The notes under the pieces are model-generated. The model was given only the letters and a program-made list of their open reading frames with translations, was not told the DNA's origin and searched no databases. Shown here piece by piece: positions 6,633 to 8,131 of a DNA stretch of 8,131 nucleotides (positions are counted from its first letter, which is position 1; every line of letters starts with the position of its first letter). Source of the DNA: Armatimonadota bacterium (GTDB lineage: Bacteria; Armatimonadota; SYMT01); contig JAJFMS010000106.1 in the NCBI GenBank assembly GCA_020696885.1, forward strand, positions 1 through 8,131, given 5' to 3'. The position numbers were made by a program, and so were the translations under genes.

Positions 6633-7373
6633 ATGAAACTGAATCTACTGATCTGGCGCCAGTCCGCACCGAATGCGCCAGGCAAAATGGTGCCTTACCA
6701 GGCAGACGACATCTCTCCGGACATGTCGTTTCTCGAAATGCTCGACGTGGTGAACGAGGGGCTGATCCGCAAGGGGGAAGTACCGATCGCGTTCGACTCC
6801 GATTGCCGCGAGGGGATCTGCGGCATGTGCAGCCTGATGGTGAACGGCCGGGCGCACGGTCCCGGACGCGGGGTAACGGTCTGCCAGCTCCACATGCGCT
6901 CCTTCAGCGATGGGGACACGATCGTCATCGAGCCGTGGCGCGCGCGCGCCTTCCCGGTGGTGAAGGACCTGGTGGTGGACCGCAGCGCGTTCGACCGGAT
7001 CATCTACGCCGGCGGCTACATCTCCGCTAACACCGGCGGCGCCCAGGACGCGAACACGATCCAGATCGCGAAGGACGTGGTGGAGAAAGCCATGGATTCC
7101 GCGGCCTGCATCGGCTGCGGCGCCTGCGTGGCGGCCTGTAAGAACGCCTCCGCGGCGCTCTTCACCAGCGCCAAGATCACCCACCTGGGCCTGCTGCCGC
7201 AGGGCCAGCCGGAGCGCGATCGCCGGGTGCTGCGGATGGTGGAGCAGGCGGACGCCGAAGGGTTCGGGAGCTGCTCGAACGAAGGCGAGTGTGAGGCGGT
7301 CTGTCCGAAGGAGATCCCGATCACGAACATCGCGCGGATGAACCGCGACTACGCGCGGGCTCTGACGCGGTAA
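6633..7373 (+). CDS. sdhB: Succinate dehydrogenase iron-sulfur subunit
   Basis: SdhB links the flavin of SdhA to the hemes and quinone of SdhC through three iron-sulfur clusters. The 246-residue product has all the ligands. C58, C63, C66 and C84 (CREGICGMC and VCQ) hold the [2Fe-2S] cluster. C159, C162 and C165 (CIGCGAC), with C224, hold the [4Fe-4S] cluster. C169, C214 and C220 hold the [3Fe-4S] cluster, assigned by analogy with the E. coli protein. The C-terminal [17 protein letters not shown] is typical of the family. The gene follows sdhA by 20 nt in the same operon, with only a weak ribosome binding site (a GGA about 12 nt before the ATG). No gene follows closely; a terminator-like hairpin comes next. 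Confidence 0.97.
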   Translation: MKLNLLIWRQSAPNAPGKMVPYQADDISPDMSFLEMLDVVNEGLIRKGEVPIAFDSDCREGICGMCSLMVNGRAHGPGRGVTVCQLHMRSFSDGDTIVIEPWRARAFPVVKDLVVDRSAFDRIIYAGGYISANTGGAQDANTIQIAKDVVEKAMDSAACIGCGACVAACKNASAALFTSAKITHLGLLPQGQPERDRRVLRMVEQADAEGFGSCSNEGECEAVCPKEIPITNIARMNRDYARALTR

Positions 7374-7411
7374 GCCGCGGTCTTCAGAGCCGGTGTGCGA
7401 GTGCTTCGGTC

Positions 7412-7489
7412 CGTAATGCGTGCTACGTAATGCGTAAAGAAACCGCTTCCGAGCGTCAGTCCTTACGCATTACGCAGCACGTTTTACTT
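7412..7489. repeat. Degenerate 7-bp tandem repeats forming both arms of a hairpin
   Basis: From 7412 the sequence reads in sevens: CGTAATG CGTGCTA CGTAATG CGTAAAG. From 7462 it again reads CTTACGC ATTACGC AGCACGT TTTACTT. The decamer CGTAATGCGT occurs at 7412-7421 and 7426-7435, and inverted at 7465-7474. Short heptamer repeats of this kind are known between genes in several phyla, cyanobacteria in particular. Here they build the stem of the presumed sdh terminator. Confidence 0.55.
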
Positions 7490-7492
7490 TTC
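7419..7492 (+). terminator. Terminator-like hairpin after sdhCAB
   Basis: An 18-bp arm (7420-7437) pairs with 7463-7480 at 17 of 18 positions, and one further C-G pair extends it (7419 with 7481). The loop is 25 nt. The right arm is followed by GTTTTACTTTTCT, a T-rich tract on the plus strand. It starts 46 nt past the sdhB stop, as expected for an intrinsic terminator of the operon. The long loop and interrupted T-run make it unusual. Confidence 0.6.
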
Positions 7493-7592
7493 TGGCAACT
7501 CCCACGCATTCCAGCCCTACTTGCTTGTTCTGATCACGGATGGCATCCTCCGGGGCTAGACAACGTTTTGGTCCGAAAGTGCGCCGGGTAAA

Positions 7593-7625
7593 GAACCGCG
7601 GATACCAATCCGGCATTCGCGGTTC
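7593..7625 (+). repeat. Hairpin in the leader of the last gene
   Basis: GAACCGCGGAT (7593-7603) pairs with ATTCGCGGTTC (7615-7625) as an 11-bp stem with one G-T wobble and an 11-nt loop. It ends 52 nt before the start codon of the secreted protein gene. There is no T-run after it, so it is more likely a leader-RNA structure or operator than a terminator. Confidence 0.5.
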
Positions 7626-7661
7626 CGGCGGTCTGGGTGGTCCCGGGCCGGCCCGCGCTTC

Positions 7662-7667
7662 AGGAGG
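7662..7667 (+). promoter_or_regulatory. Strong ribosome binding site deciding the start at 7678
   Basis: AGGAGG is the full consensus, 10 nt upstream of the ATG at 7678. An ATG at 7670 is too close to it and hits a stop after three codons, so 7678 is the start. Confidence 0.8.
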
Positions 7668-7677
7668 ACATGACACG

Positions 7678-8121
7678 ATGATTCGACCACTTTCTCTGCT
7701 GGCGGTGGCTGCCTGTCTGGCGGCCCCTGTGCTGGCGGCTGATAAAGCAGCCCCTTCGGGGATGATGGGGATGAACCAGCACGGCCCGATGGTTTACGGG
7801 ATGCATGAGCGGAAGCTGCCCGATGCCTTCTACAAGGCCGGTTACCGGCTGACGCCTCGAGACTACGCCAAGTACCGCGCCGCCGGCTACAGCCGCGACG
7901 AGGTGTTCTTGATCGCCAACGCGGCGCGAGCCACGGGGATCGATCCGGGCCACTTCGCGCAGATGATCACCAACGGCAACTACGCGCGACAGATCAGCCT
8001 GGAGCACGGCATCTCCCCGAACAAGCTGACGCACGTGATGCCCGAGTGGCGGACCCGCGAATGGGCCGCCGCGGTGAACGAACCGACTTACGAGCGCGAG
8101 CGTCTCAACGTCTGGTGGTAG
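7678..8121 (+). CDS. Small secreted protein of unknown function
   Basis: I do not recognise a named family. The 147-residue product has a clear Sec signal peptide (MIRPLSLLAVAACLAAPVLA|ADK, cleavage after residue 20). Residues 29-43 are rich in Met and His (MMGMNQHGPMVYGMH), a composition that could bind copper or another soft metal, though this is only a suggestion. Residues 58-120 look helical: LTPRDYAKYRAAGYSRDEVF, then a second helix, then GHFAQMITNGNYARQISLEHG. The first part resembles short helical repeats with an AGYSxDEVxxxANAxRxTG pattern that I associate loosely with Armatimonadota exported proteins. The C-terminus is hydrophilic and ends in VWW. The open frame extends upstream to 7540, but the ribosome binding site and signal peptide fix the start at 7678. 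It stands apart from the sdh operon, behind a terminator-like hairpin. Confidence 0.8.
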   Translation: MIRPLSLLAVAACLAAPVLAADKAAPSGMMGMNQHGPMVYGMHERKLPDAFYKAGYRLTPRDYAKYRAAGYSRDEVFLIANAARATGIDPGHFAQMITNGNYARQISLEHGISPNKLTHVMPEWRTREWAAAVNEPTYERERLNVWW

Positions 8122-8131
8122 TCGGCGGGCT

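Noticed and set aside
7540..7677. An upstream extension of the last gene by 46 codons
   Set aside because: It would bury the signal peptide inside the protein and ignore the AGGAGG site at 7662-7667.
1..8131. CRISPR arrays, tRNA or rRNA genes, and intact insertion sequences
   Set aside because: No regularly spaced repeats, cloverleaf-like segments, rRNA signatures or full transposase frames were seen.

Overview
The window is about 8.1 kb of high-GC bacterial chromosome. It carries seven protein genes, one transposase remnant and several strong inverted repeats. The organism looks Gram-negative-type and respiring: it has a three-subunit menaquinone-type succinate dehydrogenase, several exported proteins and a DUF1415 protein. 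The HAF-repeat protein and the small secreted protein at the right end recall proteins I associate with Armatimonadota or similar soil phyla. That placement is a guess from protein style, not proven by anything here.

Layout, left to right. Positions 1-862 (minus) hold the N-terminal 287 residues of a secreted HAF-repeat protein that runs off the left edge, so it has no stop codon in the window. Its leader (863-968) has two hairpins and a spaced direct repeat. A frame-broken fragment of an IS1182-like transposase lies at about 1041-1162 (minus). A DUF1415 gene (1283-1864, minus) follows, then about 340 bp without a convincing gene but with a nested hairpin at 2128-2165. Next is a translationally coupled minus-strand pair: a zinc-ribbon/membrane/beta-domain/TPR protein (2723-3823) and a secreted protein with a similar beta domain (2202-2723).

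A divergent intergenic region (3824-4042) with a perfect 12-bp inverted repeat separates these from the plus-strand sdhC-sdhA-sdhB operon (4043-7373). The operon ends in a long terminator-like hairpin whose arms are made of degenerate 7-bp repeats (7412-7492). The last gene (7678-8121, plus) encodes a 147-residue secreted protein of unknown function with a strong ribosome binding site and a hairpin in its leader.

The sdh genes work together as complex II: SdhC anchors two hemes and the quinone site in the membrane, SdhA oxidises succinate at FAD, and SdhB carries electrons through three iron-sulfur clusters. The other genes have no clear functional link to it. No new multi-gene system is evident. 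The least explained items are the coupled pair, the heptamer-built hairpin and the unknown secreted protein.
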